From Leptolyngbya sp. Prado105 (GTDB taxonomy: Bacteria > Cyanobacteriota > Cyanobacteriia > Leptolyngbyales > Leptolyngbyaceae), in contig JALOOO010000002.1 in assembly GCA_025454375.1 (NCBI GenBank), forward strand, positions 1 to 64,000: DNA of 64,000 bases, in the 5' to 3' direction. The notes under the pieces are model-generated. The model saw nothing but the letters and a program-made list of their open reading frames with translations, was not told the origin of the DNA and searched no databases. The translations under genes were made by a program, and so were the position numbers. Positions 37,897 through 47,568 of the stretch are shown in pieces. How positions within the stretch are numbered: position 1 is the stretch's first letter; each line of letters begins with the position of its first letter.

Positions 37897-38622
37897 ATGA
37901 ATGGTGTAGTAGTAGATGTGGTTTGGGTCGGTGCAAGCGCTGGGGTAATCGCCTTCGATCGACCTTTGATCAAGTACCTTTCTCGACACAAGACGATCGC
38001 ATTCTGGCAGTACGAACAAACACTTGATGAAGCCAGTTCTTTCACAGGTGCGCTCGAGCTTTTACACAAATATTTAGAAGCTCAAGAACCGATTCATCTG
38101 ATTGGACATGGGGCGAGTGGCGTGGTTGCGTTGCTGTATGCTCGTCTCTATCCTGACAAAGTAAAATCCTTAACCTTGCTTAGTGTTGCGGCACAACCTG
38201 CGATTACTTGGCACACCCATTACTACACTCAGCGCAAACTCTTACCCTGTAGTCGGCAGCAAATTTTAGGGCAAATGGTCCGAACCTTATTTGGGACTCG
38301 TCTGCCTTTTCACACTCAGGCGTTTGTAGCATTGCTCGATCGAGATTTAGAAACTTCTCCCAATCCGCATTCGCTTTATGAATTGGTGCGCGTGCCAAAA
38401 GGTGGGGTGAACATGCCTTTACTCGTCTGTGCTGCCAATGATGATGTGATCATTGATAGGCGTTCTCATGCGCAATGGAGCCGTCTGTTGAAGTTAGACG
38501 ATCGCTTGTGGCGTTGTCCAGATGGAAAGCATTTTTTCCACTTTTTCTATCCTGAACAGGTTGGAGATGAATTGCTGCAATTCTGGCAATCGATTGTGCC
38601 TGCAATGAAACTGACAGCTTAG
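37897..38622 (+). CDS. Alpha/beta hydrolase (IsiC-like position)
   Basis: IHLIGHGASGVVALLYARLYPDKVKSLTLLS, LLVCAANDDVIIDRRSHAQW. Confidence 0.85.
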   Translation: MNGVVVDVVWVGASAGVIAFDRPLIKYLSRHKTIAFWQYEQTLDEASSFTGALELLHKYLEAQEPIHLIGHGASGVVALLYARLYPDKVKSLTLLSVAAQPAITWHTHYYTQRKLLPCSRQQILGQMVRTLFGTRLPFHTQAFVALLDRDLETSPNPHSLYELVRVPKGGVNMPLLVCAANDDVIIDRRSHAQWSRLLKLDDRLWRCPDGKHFFHFFYPEQVGDELLQFWQSIVPAMKLTA

Positions 38623-38632
38623 GTTGAGAAAA

Positions 38633-39019
38633 ATGACTCCACAATTTAGACAGATTTTGCTCATGGTCGAGGATCTGCCTGCCTCGGTTGAGTTTTATCG
38701 CCAAGGACTGGGATTAAAAGTAAAAGTTGCCACTGCGACCTGGGCAGAACTAGAAGCGGATGGCACGATCATTGCCCTTCATGCGACGACTGAGCCATGC
38801 CAAATTGGAGGCTCCCCAATTTTGAGCTTTCATGTTGTTGATATTTATACAACGATCGAGGATTTGGAAGCGATGGGCGGCAGGTTAGAGGGAACGGTTC
38901 GTCAACCGCCTTTTGGCAAAGTGGCTTTAGTCAGAACTCCAGACGGGCATTTGCTCAATTTGTTACAGTCTGTCGAGGATAGCCAACTGCGAGAACTGTT
39001 GAGACATAAACCGATCTGA
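38633..39019 (+). CDS. VOC family (glyoxalase-like) protein
   Basis: MTPQFRQILLMVEDLPASVEFYRQGLGLKV..., KVALVRTPDGHLLNLLQ. Confidence 0.88.
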   Translation: MTPQFRQILLMVEDLPASVEFYRQGLGLKVKVATATWAELEADGTIIALHATTEPCQIGGSPILSFHVVDIYTTIEDLEAMGGRLEGTVRQPPFGKVALVRTPDGHLLNLLQSVEDSQLRELLRHKPI

Positions 39020-39155
39020 TCCGCGATCGCGCTTCAACTATTCATCTAAATCAGGACGTGGATCAGATCCGGAATAAGACGGATGAAAAGTGTGTAAATG
39101 ATTGAGCGCACAAAACGATTTTTAGTCGCTCAATCCTTAATTTCTTGTTCTCAAT

Positions 39156-39560
39156 ATGATGAAACCTTGGTTGTGGTGTGCGGCGCTAGTGGGTGTGACT
39201 TCTTTGGGTTCGATGATGGCGATCGCAAAAACTCCGGTTCCGACTCAGACTGCAAAAAGTCCGGTGAGTGAGTTTATTGTGCGGGGAAATGAACCGTTTT
39301 GGAATGTGACGATCGGCAAAAAAGGAATTGTCTACACGACTCCAGATACAAAGCCGCAAACGTTCCCTTATGTTGCGCCGCTTAGCGCACAGGGTCGTCC
39401 AGTCGATAATGTGCGAGTTTACCGTCTACGCGGCAACAACACGTTAGTGCTGAAAAAGGTGAATTCTTGTAGCGATACGATGTCTGATAAAAACTATCCC
39501 TATTCGGCGACGCTGATTATGGGAAATACAGTGCGCGAGGGGTGTGCTGAGGCGAAATAG
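39156..39560 (+). CDS. Periplasmic protein, COG3650-like
   Basis: Signal peptide, then FIVRGNEPFWNVTIGKKGIVYTTPDTK. Confidence 0.65.
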   Translation: MMKPWLWCAALVGVTSLGSMMAIAKTPVPTQTAKSPVSEFIVRGNEPFWNVTIGKKGIVYTTPDTKPQTFPYVAPLSAQGRPVDNVRVYRLRGNNTLVLKKVNSCSDTMSDKNYPYSATLIMGNTVREGCAEAK

Positions 39561-39563
39561 TTT

Positions 39564-39598
39564 CAGACCTCCAAGAGTTCGCAAACCTCGGAGGTCTG
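39564..39598. terminator. Hairpin between convergent genes
   Basis: CAGACCTCC (39564-39572) / GGAGGTCTG (39590-39598). Confidence 0.6.
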
Positions 39599-39601
39599 CT
39601 C

Positions 39602-40606
39602 CTAAGCGATCGCATCCGTTGATTTGACAATCTTCATCCCCGCCGCCGCAAATCGCTCATAGGCTTGCTCTGCTTGCTCTGTGTAGTCTACAACGCCCGG
39701 TACAACCACCGCAGAAGTGCAATCTTCAAGCAGATAAACCTTCTGAGCTAAGCTCGAATCATAGGCTTGAATTTCAGTCAGCAAATCATCGATCGTCCAT
39801 GCGACACAATGACTTTTTGCTTGACCTGCAATAATTACAGCATCAAACTTGAGTAATTTCTCAATCAATCGGCTATTTTTCTGAGCCAACAATTCACCTC
39901 CAACGCTCGTTAACACTTCAGGACGCAAGGCAGAATAGTTCTCTGTTAACGGATGGTTGCCTTTGATTTCAAAATGGGTCTGACTGCTACGGACGATGCA
40001 ATGAAAGAACATTGCTTCTTCAACTGCTGAAACTAACGCATGTCCAATTCCCCCTAGCATTGAGTGGTAAGGCCATACGGTCAAAGGATATTTCCCTTCG
40101 TCGGTCAATTGCTTCGTGTAATGTAGAGCGTGATTATTTAGCGTGTCCTCGCTTGCTTGTAAACTTGCTGCAACGGCTGGATTGACGCGCCAAATTCCTT
40201 GCTGCACATCCTCAAACTGAATCAATGTCGCGGCTGGAATTGGATGTTCACCCGCTTCATTCACCCAGAAAATTGGGTGAAAAATTTGCATTGCTGTGTG
40301 AGTATCCATTGTGGGAGCAATTTCGCTGATCACTCCCAAATTTCGATAGATAAACTCACACAGGCGAATATTATCTTCAACTGCACCCTGACCCGATCGA
40401 CCGCCGACAAATAACTCAAAATCGGGGAGACAGAACGTATTCTGAACATCGATCGCGAGTAAACAAATTCGTCTCGAATCTTCAGAAGCGGGTTTAATCT
40501 GATGTTCTTTTGCCCAAGCTTCCGCGTCTGTAGCGCGTTGTTGATAAGGAACCCGCCAGACAGAACTGACAGCAGCACGATCGAAGAAAGCAGGAATCGG
40601 GTACAT
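39602..40606 (-). CDS. Isochorismatase/nicotinamidase-family cysteine hydrolase
   Basis: [52 protein letters not shown]. Confidence 0.82.
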   Translation of the reverse strand: MYPIPAFFDRAAVSSVWRVPYQQRATDAEAWAKEHQIKPASEDSRRICLLAIDVQNTFCLPDFELFVGGRSGQGAVEDNIRLCEFIYRNLGVISEIAPTMDTHTAMQIFHPIFWVNEAGEHPIPAATLIQFEDVQQGIWRVNPAVAASLQASEDTLNNHALHYTKQLTDEGKYPLTVWPYHSMLGGIGHALVSAVEEAMFFHCIVRSSQTHFEIKGNHPLTENYSALRPEVLTSVGGELLAQKNSRLIEKLLKFDAVIIAGQAKSHCVAWTIDDLLTEIQAYDSSLAQKVYLLEDCTSAVVVPGVVDYTEQAEQAYERFAAAGMKIVKSTDAIA

Positions 40607-40702
40607 AGGTTTCGACTGTTTTTTTACGATCGTAGGTGAACTTGATTCAATCGATCGACTAAAATTCGGTTATTCTAAGCTGCTGACGAAAGGAAGACTC
40701 TG

Positions 40703-41164
40703 ATGAATGCTGATGTCAAGGCGAAACTGGACTCTTTGTATGATACAGATTATCAACGTTGGATTCATCAGACCGTTGCACAGCTAAAAGCACAGGATTT
40801 TGGCAAGCTTGACCTGGAGAACTTGATTGAGGAGATTGAGAGTTTGGGCAAACAGGATAAGCGATCGCTTTCGAGCGATTTGACACGATTGTGTGAACAT
40901 CTCCTTAAGATTAAGCATTGGGAACCTGAACGCGAAAGATGTCTGAAAGGCTGGATCTCAGAGGTTACTAATTTTCGCTCAGAAATCGAGTTGATTCTGG
41001 AAGATAGCCCTAGCCTTAAACCTTTTCTGAGTGAGATTTTCTTGTCTTGTTATCAAAGAGCCAGAAAAAATGTGCTTAAAGTAGTCGAGCTATCTTCTGA
41101 TTCGATCTCTGAAGAACCGAGTTTTACCCTAGAGCAAACTCTAGATGAAGACTGGCTTCTCTAG
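40703..41164 (+). CDS. DUF29 family protein
   Basis: LYDTDYQRWIHQTVAQLKAQDFGKLDLENLIEEIESLGKQDKRSL... Confidence 0.92.
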   Translation: MNADVKAKLDSLYDTDYQRWIHQTVAQLKAQDFGKLDLENLIEEIESLGKQDKRSLSSDLTRLCEHLLKIKHWEPERERCLKGWISEVTNFRSEIELILEDSPSLKPFLSEIFLSCYQRARKNVLKVVELSSDSISEEPSFTLEQTLDEDWLL

Positions 41165-41173
41165 CGACAGGAA

Positions 41174-42457
41174 TTAATCGATAGGTGATGCAGCTTGTTC
41201 TAGTTGTTCTGCTCCACAGTTGCGACAGTAGGGTAGATGCTGATAGGTCGGCTGATGACAGTTGTGGCACTCGTGATCTTGGTGATAGCCGCAGTGAGGA
41301 CAGTAACTCTCGCCATTTTTTAGAACTCTGGTGCAGTTGAGACAGCGAGATTGTTGGACTAAAGCTGAAGGTTGAGGTTTCGATTTTCTTACAACTCGCT
41401 GGAACAGTTTGATCAGCGCAAACCCAGCGATCGGGATAATCAAAATGTAGGCATAGCTGACGAGAAAGACTAGTCCTCCAAAAATTGTACCAATCAGATC
41501 AAAGAGAACTTTGAACAGGACACCGACTTGTAAGAATTCAAAGACTTTTAGAATCAACGGAATGAAGAAAATGATCAGCAAGTGCCAGCTAATCAGCGCA
41601 ACTAATCCGTAGCGTTTGCGATCGGCAAATCGATTGACGATCGCGGCTCCAATCAAGAGCGGGACGAGAAAGAGCGCTTGTAAGGCGAGTTGAATGCTGG
41701 GATACCAGAAGGCAGAGTGTTTGTAGCTTTTTTCAACTTCCCCAAAGGCGTTACCGTCATTTAGAAGGGTGAGAAATGCAGTACTTTCTGGCTTTGCTAA
41801 CAGATCAGCTTTGAGTTTCTCGATTTCTTGTTTTAGTTGCGCGATTTGCTGATTATTGTTGTCGAGTTGTTGTTTCGCTTTTTCTGCGCCGACATTGTTG
41901 ATCGATTGCTCTCGATTTTGACCTGCAATTTTTTCCAGCAGAGTCGAGTCATATTGAGCGCGAATATTTCGATTACTATTTTCAAGTTTCGCGATCGACT
42001 CTTGTTTTTGAGCGATCGACTTCACCAGCTTTTCGTTGTCTGTCGTATCGACTTTATCAGCAGCGGTGATAAAACTTTGACAGGTCGGCGATACAGTGCC
42101 TAATTGTCCGCTTAAGTTCTGTCGATCGTACTCTTGTACGGGTTGAGGGACTGAATTGGGTGGCAAACTAGAAATCGGAGGGTAAAAATCTTTAGCGGCG
42201 GCCGCACGGACGATATTGAAGTCTTTGTTTTTGTCTTTGGACTCTCGATAGTTTTGCCATTCGGTGTAGCAAGGATTCGCTTGAGTTGGGCTGAGAACCC
42301 AATTGCTAATATCATTTAGTCCAGTAAAGACATTCACTAAGATAAAAATGTCGATCAAAATCAGCACGATCAAGCTTGCCGGGTTTAGGGGCTGTTTATT
42401 AATCGTTCTGGTTCTCGTAAAAAATTGTCGAATGATTCGTCGAAGTCTGGAAAGCAT
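41174..42457 (-). CDS. Zinc-ribbon membrane protein of unknown function
   Basis: TM segments, coiled-coil, C-terminal CLNCTRVLKNGESYCPHCGYHQDHECHNCHQPTYQHLPYCRNCG. Confidence 0.75.
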   Translation of the reverse strand: MLSRLRRIIRQFFTRTRTINKQPLNPASLIVLILIDIFILVNVFTGLNDISNWVLSPTQANPCYTEWQNYRESKDKNKDFNIVRAAAAKDFYPPISSLPPNSVPQPVQEYDRQNLSGQLGTVSPTCQSFITAADKVDTTDNEKLVKSIAQKQESIAKLENSNRNIRAQYDSTLLEKIAGQNREQSINNVGAEKAKQQLDNNNQQIAQLKQEIEKLKADLLAKPESTAFLTLLNDGNAFGEVEKSYKHSAFWYPSIQLALQALFLVPLLIGAAIVNRFADRKRYGLVALISWHLLIIFFIPLILKVFEFLQVGVLFKVLFDLIGTIFGGLVFLVSYAYILIIPIAGFALIKLFQRVVRKSKPQPSALVQQSRCLNCTRVLKNGESYCPHCGYHQDHECHNCHQPTYQHLPYCRNCGAEQLEQAASPID

Positions 42458-42754
42458 AGGTTTATTCTCACTGCCTGAATCGGGGATGCTTCAGGGCGCG
42501 TCTGTGTCGATCGTATCCCCGTGATTATTCTTCTATTAAGCCGTGATCTCAGTGGTTTGAAGCATCTAATTTGTGACAGGTCTTCAACCTGCCTAAGCAA
42601 CTTAAATTTGAAGAGATCTTGCTGCATTTTACCCGTCAAACGCTCTTCAGCATTTTTTCTCGCGATCGCTCATCTATTGCCTGAATGAGCTACCTCATAG
42701 ATTAATTCATCTGAGTCTAATACTTTGTGAAAAGTGAACAAGAGGAAGCGCTGT

Positions 42755-43198
42755 ATGCCTTTAAATGTTGAATTGTTAGAGTCCAGTTTTTCGCAGATTA
42801 AAGAACAGGAGCTTGAGTTTACGAAGCACTTCTACACAAATTTATTTGCCGACTATCCAGAGGTCAAGCCGCTTTTTGCAAACACCCATATGGAAGACCA
42901 AGCCAAGAAGCTCTTTCAATCGCTTGTCCTAGTTGTAGAAAGTCTCCGTCATCCTGATCGCTTGGCTCACCCACTTCAGGGTTTAGGCACTCGCCATATC
43001 CAATACGGGGTGCTGCCCGAACATTATCCGATGGTGGGCAGAACGTTGTTGAAAGCACTTGCCCTTTGTCTAGGAGAGGCTTGGACTCCTAGCGCTGAAC
43101 AGGCATGGAGCGAAGCATATTCAGTTGTGACAGAACTGATGTTAAGTGGTGCAGTCTATTCCACTGAAATCCTGTCTCCTGACCTTCAGAAACGTTAG
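42755..43198 (+). CDS. Globin family protein
   Basis: MPLNVELLESSFSQIKEQELEFTKHFYTNLFADYPEVKPLF..., LGTRHIQYGVLPEHYPMVGRTLLKAL. Confidence 0.9.
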   Translation: MPLNVELLESSFSQIKEQELEFTKHFYTNLFADYPEVKPLFANTHMEDQAKKLFQSLVLVVESLRHPDRLAHPLQGLGTRHIQYGVLPEHYPMVGRTLLKALALCLGEAWTPSAEQAWSEAYSVVTELMLSGAVYSTEILSPDLQKR

Positions 43199-43288
43199 AA
43201 GCTTGGGGATGCGAGATACTGATGGATTTAGTTCGCTCAAATTGAGTGATGAGTTGCGATCGCAGAGGCTATCCCCCGTGAAGATGGA

Positions 43289-43320
43289 GGCCTACACTAT
43301 ACCGAAAGTTAGTGTAGGCC
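43289..43320. terminator. Perfect 11-bp stem hairpin between convergent globin and sigma-like genes
   Basis: GGCCTACACTA (43289-43299) / TAGTGTAGGCC (43310-43320), 2 bp from the sigma gene stop codon. Confidence 0.65.
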
Positions 43321-43322
43321 GT

Positions 43323-44477
43323 TCACGAATAATGCTTCTGTAACCATTCTTCCAAAACTAGACCCATACTCTTAATCACTTCTGGGTCAGTTTCAGGATT
43401 GATCGCTTGACTCCATCGCACTAATTTCAACAGTAATGTCTCGCGCGCTTTCGATAACTTTCGGGATACTGTGTACTGCTGCACCTCAAGCTGTTTCGCA
43501 ATCTGCTGCTGAGTGAGTTGTTGCTGATAATAAAGCTGTAACAGTTGTTGCACAGACGTATCGAATTCGGCGATCGCAGTTTCCAACACCTGATTCAAGC
43601 GCGATCGCTGATCCAATCTTTCCTGTTGTTCTTCCTGCTCGATCAATTCTGCTAAGAGTGAATTTCTTGAATCTGTTACATCATCTTGCAATTCGCCCTC
43701 ATCTTGTCCAATTTTCGGTGCATTCAATGAACCGACCGACGGAAAAGACTGCTCTCTTGCTCGATTTGCACAATCAGTAAGCCAGCGCTCCAAAGTTGCA
43801 GGACTGACTGTTTCGCCTGTTGCTTTTGTATATTGCGTTGCGATCGCGCTCCAAACTTCTGCACTCGGAGCGTTACTTTGTCTCATTCCTAGCGTTTTTG
43901 CTGGAACATAACACAATTCAAAACATTTCCAAGCCGTGAGATATTGCTCGATCGTCTGGGGAGTTAATCCTTGCAAAACTTCGATCACTCGTTTTCGGCT
44001 GAGCTTTAAAAGCAAGCCCCAATGACTACATAAATCAATTTCACGTTTCTGGCGTAACCAATCGCGAACCACGTTACCAAAAGCAGAACTGGCATAAGTC
44101 TTAAGGCTTGCTCGTTCGTCTGGATCGCAGGCTTTGAGAATTTTGGGAACGGATGCGATCGCAACTTGAAACAGATCGGCAAGCTGAAATTGGATCGATT
44201 GCGTTTTGGGCACAACCTTCTGCACACTCCAGTAGCAAGCTTCTTGCAAGTAAGCTGAGATATGTCCTGTCGCAAGAGCCTGACGAGTTTCGTCTTTTAT
44301 CCAAGCCCGATGCCAGTACATGACCCAAAAGCGATCGGCAGTTTCTTCGGGCGTTTGTGCGAGATGCTGCTGAATGCTGCGATGCAATCTCGAATCCCGA
44401 ATCCAACTGGTGACTTGATCTGATTCAAATCGCAAAAAAGTTGAAAATAGTTCGGGAATGCTTTGACGGACACGCAT
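43323..44477 (-). CDS. Sigma-70 family RNA polymerase sigma factor-like protein
   Basis: C-terminal region-4-like LNQVLETAIAEFDTSVQQLLQLYYQQQLTQQQIAKQLEVQQYTVSRKLSKARETLL; mid region SSAFGNVVRDWLRQKREI. Confidence 0.78.
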   Translation of the reverse strand: MRVRQSIPELFSTFLRFESDQVTSWIRDSRLHRSIQQHLAQTPEETADRFWVMYWHRAWIKDETRQALATGHISAYLQEACYWSVQKVVPKTQSIQFQLADLFQVAIASVPKILKACDPDERASLKTYASSAFGNVVRDWLRQKREIDLCSHWGLLLKLSRKRVIEVLQGLTPQTIEQYLTAWKCFELCYVPAKTLGMRQSNAPSAEVWSAIATQYTKATGETVSPATLERWLTDCANRAREQSFPSVGSLNAPKIGQDEGELQDDVTDSRNSLLAELIEQEEQQERLDQRSRLNQVLETAIAEFDTSVQQLLQLYYQQQLTQQQIAKQLEVQQYTVSRKLSKARETLLLKLVRWSQAINPETDPEVIKSMGLVLEEWLQKHYS

Positions 44478-44582
44478 ATCGCCAACATCCTAGATCATTG
44501 CCGTTCTCATCATGACCTGTTGCCCAATTCGAGTCAAATCTTGTTTGTTAACATAAGTTTATAGTCCTCACTTGAATGAATC

Positions 44583-45230
44583 ATGCTGCTCAACCCAAAC
44601 CAACGCGAGAAACTGGATGCGACCGATGACAAGCTATTTTATGATCAACCTCGATTTGTCACGCATGTTGATGAAGGATTTATTCAACAGTTAACAGATT
44701 TGTATCGCGATCGTTTAAAGCCGAATTCACGAATTTTCGACATGATGAGTAGCTGGATATCGCATCTGCCGGATGATGTGCAGTTTGATCATGTGGAAGG
44801 ACATGGCTTGAATGAGAAAGAACTCGCAAAGAATCCTCGGTTCAATCATTACTTTGTGCAGAATTTGAACTTAGATCCGAAGTTTCCTTTGCCGGATCAG
44901 TCCTTTGACGCAGTTTTGAATACTGTCTCAGTTCAGTACGTCCAATATCCTGAAGCAATTTTTACTGAGATTCATCGAGTATTAAAGCCAGGTGGAATTG
45001 CAATCATTAGCTTCTCGAATCGAATGTTTTATCAAAAAGCGATCGCCGCTTGGCGAGATAGTTCAGAACGCGATCGAGTGGAGCTAGTTAAAAAATACTT
45101 CAAAGCTGTGCCGGGATTTTCAGCACCAGAAGTGATCGTCAAACACTCTCAAGTTCCGCCTGTGTTTCAAATGCTAGGAATGGGCGGCGGCGATCCGTTT
45201 TATGCCGTGATTGCAAGTCGGATCGATTAA
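44583..45230 (+). CDS. SAM-dependent methyltransferase (methyltransf_11-like)
   Basis: RIFDMMSSWISHLPDDVQFDHVEGHGLNEKELAKNPR, FDAVLNTVSVQYVQYPEAIFTEIHRVLKPGGIAIISFSNRMF. Confidence 0.9.
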   Translation: MLLNPNQREKLDATDDKLFYDQPRFVTHVDEGFIQQLTDLYRDRLKPNSRIFDMMSSWISHLPDDVQFDHVEGHGLNEKELAKNPRFNHYFVQNLNLDPKFPLPDQSFDAVLNTVSVQYVQYPEAIFTEIHRVLKPGGIAIISFSNRMFYQKAIAAWRDSSERDRVELVKKYFKAVPGFSAPEVIVKHSQVPPVFQMLGMGGGDPFYAVIASRID

Positions 45231-45340
45231 AATGAAGAAATCGCTAAATATTGATCGGCAGTTGTTGTGAGTGGAACTTGTCGCATCAGAATGCCCTCGA
45301 TTTCTACTCTCAATTCTACGGGGTAGATTCCTAAAATCAT
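45227..45340 (-). CDS. Small ORF, 37 aa, start overlaps the upstream stop (ATGA)
   Basis: MILGIYPVELRVEIEGILMRQVPLTTTADQYLAISSF; below the ORF-track length cutoff; unknown. Confidence 0.35.
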   Translation of the reverse strand: MILGIYPVELRVEIEGILMRQVPLTTTADQYLAISSF

Positions 45341-46185
45341 GCGCGATCGATCTCTGCTAAAAGTTCGATCGCGCTGTGGCACAATTGCCCATGCACCTGC
45401 CCATTACTGGCTAAAATTCCGCCCCACTGACTGACATCTTCTCGATTATATTGAACCGGAGACTGATCAAAGTAAGTAAACTTCCCGCCTGCCTCTGTCA
45501 AAATTAACTCCGGAGCCGCAAAATCCCAATCTTTTGCAGCAGATTTACCAGAGAGAGAAAGGTACAAATCAGCATTTTGTTCGACGATCGCGGCAATCTT
45601 ACAGCCCACACTGCCAATTTGCTTTTGCTGGCTGACGGGAAAACGCTCCATCAATTGATTAAATCTCACGTCGCGATGGCTGCGACTGGCAACGACAGTT
45701 AGATCAGCAAATTCAGTTCTATTTGAAACTTGTAAGCGGTGTCGATCGCCATTTTTGCTCTCAACCCAAGTTCCGCCTCTTAAAGTTGCTGAGTAAAGCT
45801 TGCCAAATCCTGGACATGCGACCACTGCAACCACCGGACGACCTCGATAAGCGAGGGCAATGTGCATTGCATACTCACCCGTGCGATTGATAAAATCCTT
45901 CGTCCCATCTAATGGATCAATGATCCAAACCCAATCTCGCCCAATTCGAGATTCTAGCGGTTCAGATTGATAGGTTTCTTCGCTCAAGTAAGCAAATACC
46001 TGCGGATCAAAGACAGCTTGTAATTTCTCTAAAATATAGTGATTTGCAGCCAGATCCGCCGAAGTAACAGGACTATCCCCAGATTTCTCAATCTCAAAAC
46101 TCTGAGCTTGGTTTGCTAAAATCTTGGCGGCTCCCCAACCGACTGAACGAACAATTGCACAAATGCCTTCAAAATTTGGTTCCAT
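45337..46185 (-). CDS. 3'(2'),5'-bisphosphate nucleotidase / inositol monophosphatase family (CysQ-like)
   Basis: VWIIDPLDGTKDFINRTGEYAMHIAL, DWDFAAPELILTEAGGKF. Confidence 0.92.
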   Translation of the reverse strand: MEPNFEGICAIVRSVGWGAAKILANQAQSFEIEKSGDSPVTSADLAANHYILEKLQAVFDPQVFAYLSEETYQSEPLESRIGRDWVWIIDPLDGTKDFINRTGEYAMHIALAYRGRPVVAVVACPGFGKLYSATLRGGTWVESKNGDRHRLQVSNRTEFADLTVVASRSHRDVRFNQLMERFPVSQQKQIGSVGCKIAAIVEQNADLYLSLSGKSAAKDWDFAAPELILTEAGGKFTYFDQSPVQYNREDVSQWGGILASNGQVHGQLCHSAIELLAEIDRA

Positions 46186-46229
46186 TGGTTTCGATCCTAA
46201 ATTTCCCTACCTCCTACTCCCCACCTCTT

Positions 46230-46718
46230 CTACCTTTCTCCTTCAAACGAAGCCACCCAATACCGCCGACAACTCCACAATAATGCTGCGCCAACAGCCA
46301 AATAAATCAAGCCTCGAATCTCAAAGCTCACCCCTGCTATTCGCAACCCCAATCCGATCAACATCATCGCAGCAATCAACGCGATCGTCTTTCCGCCAAA
46401 CATCTGAAATACACTCTTAAACGGATTCGGCTCTTGCAAAGTATCGACTCGTTCGATTACACGATTTGCAGTGCGATCGAGAATCACTTTTCCTTTAATC
46501 AAGCCGACTGCCAAAGCAACCGAGCCAAATCCTAAATGTTCAGCATCGAGAAAACCAAGATACGGCAGATGAAACCAGAACAATAGTCCCATTGTGAGCA
46601 ATCCGGCTCCCACAAACGTCCAAATCACAGCAGCAATCCAAAGATGCTGTTTGCGGGATAACCCCACAGTCGGTTGAGTACTTTCCATGTCCATCGAGTT
46701 GTCAACGAGTTTCATCAT
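46230..46718 (-). CDS. Membrane protein of unknown function
   Basis: Several TM helices after MMKLVDNSMDMESTQPTVGLSRKQHLWIAAVIW; start uncertain. Confidence 0.65.
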   Translation of the reverse strand: MMKLVDNSMDMESTQPTVGLSRKQHLWIAAVIWTFVGAGLLTMGLLFWFHLPYLGFLDAEHLGFGSVALAVGLIKGKVILDRTANRVIERVDTLQEPNPFKSVFQMFGGKTIALIAAMMLIGLGLRIAGVSFEIRGLIYLAVGAALLWSCRRYWVASFEGER

Positions 46719-47559
46719 TATACGAGTGCGCTGATTGCATCCATTGCCTCGTGCCAAAGAATTCACACGAATAAGATGCAACCTTCGCCGCTTCTGCTAA
46801 AGCGGTTGCAAAGTCGTGCTGCAAAATGAAATGACAGAAAGCTCCATGAAAAATATCGCCTGCTCCTAATGTGTCAATGACTTTCACTTGAGGAACAGTA
46901 ATTTTTGCATGATTGAACACCTCGATCGCATTTCCTCCCTGTGTGATCGCAATGTTCTCAATCCCGTAACAATATAAATAGTCAAAAACAGATTGCTCGA
47001 TCGGCGCTCGAAAGTTGGCAGAACAGATCGCATAGTCCACATTAGGAAAAATTTGATCAAAACCAGGCTTCCAACTTCCTGCATCAAGCACGACTGGAAT
47101 GTTACCTTTTGCCATTTTTGCCAGCTTTGCTCCAACTGCCATTTGATGACCATCGATTAATAGAATGTCTACTTCATCTAGGAGCTTGGATGAAATGCAG
47201 TCTGGAGAAATCTGAGTCCGAACTGCATTTACAGAAATGACAGCCCGATCTCCCGTAGACTTCGTAACAATGATAGATGAAACAGGGGGAGAGTCTTGAC
47301 GATCGCAATCGAGATCCACAACATTGATCGCACTCAAGTCTGCCTCGATTAACTGACAGATAGGATGACGACCCACAACACTTAATAAGGTCGAGAAATT
47401 GCCTAAATGTTGAAACGCGATCGCCGCATTTGTCGCTGGACCTCCGGCTGCACTGGTCATCTCTTGTGCCACAATTTTTTGATTTGCGTCTGGAGGTGCA
47501 TCTGCAAGATAAATTAAATCTAGCGTTACCAAACCCACAAACAACCCACGATTTGCCAT
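46702..47559 (-). CDS. PfkB-family sugar kinase
   Basis: AAGGPATNAAIAFQHLG, VIDTLGAGDIFHGAFCHFIL. Confidence 0.93.
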   Translation of the reverse strand: MANRGLFVGLVTLDLIYLADAPPDANQKIVAQEMTSAAGGPATNAAIAFQHLGNFSTLLSVVGRHPICQLIEADLSAINVVDLDCDRQDSPPVSSIIVTKSTGDRAVISVNAVRTQISPDCISSKLLDEVDILLIDGHQMAVGAKLAKMAKGNIPVVLDAGSWKPGFDQIFPNVDYAICSANFRAPIEQSVFDYLYCYGIENIAITQGGNAIEVFNHAKITVPQVKVIDTLGAGDIFHGAFCHFILQHDFATALAEAAKVASYSCEFFGTRQWMQSAHSYNDETR

Positions 47560-47568
47560 AATTCACAC

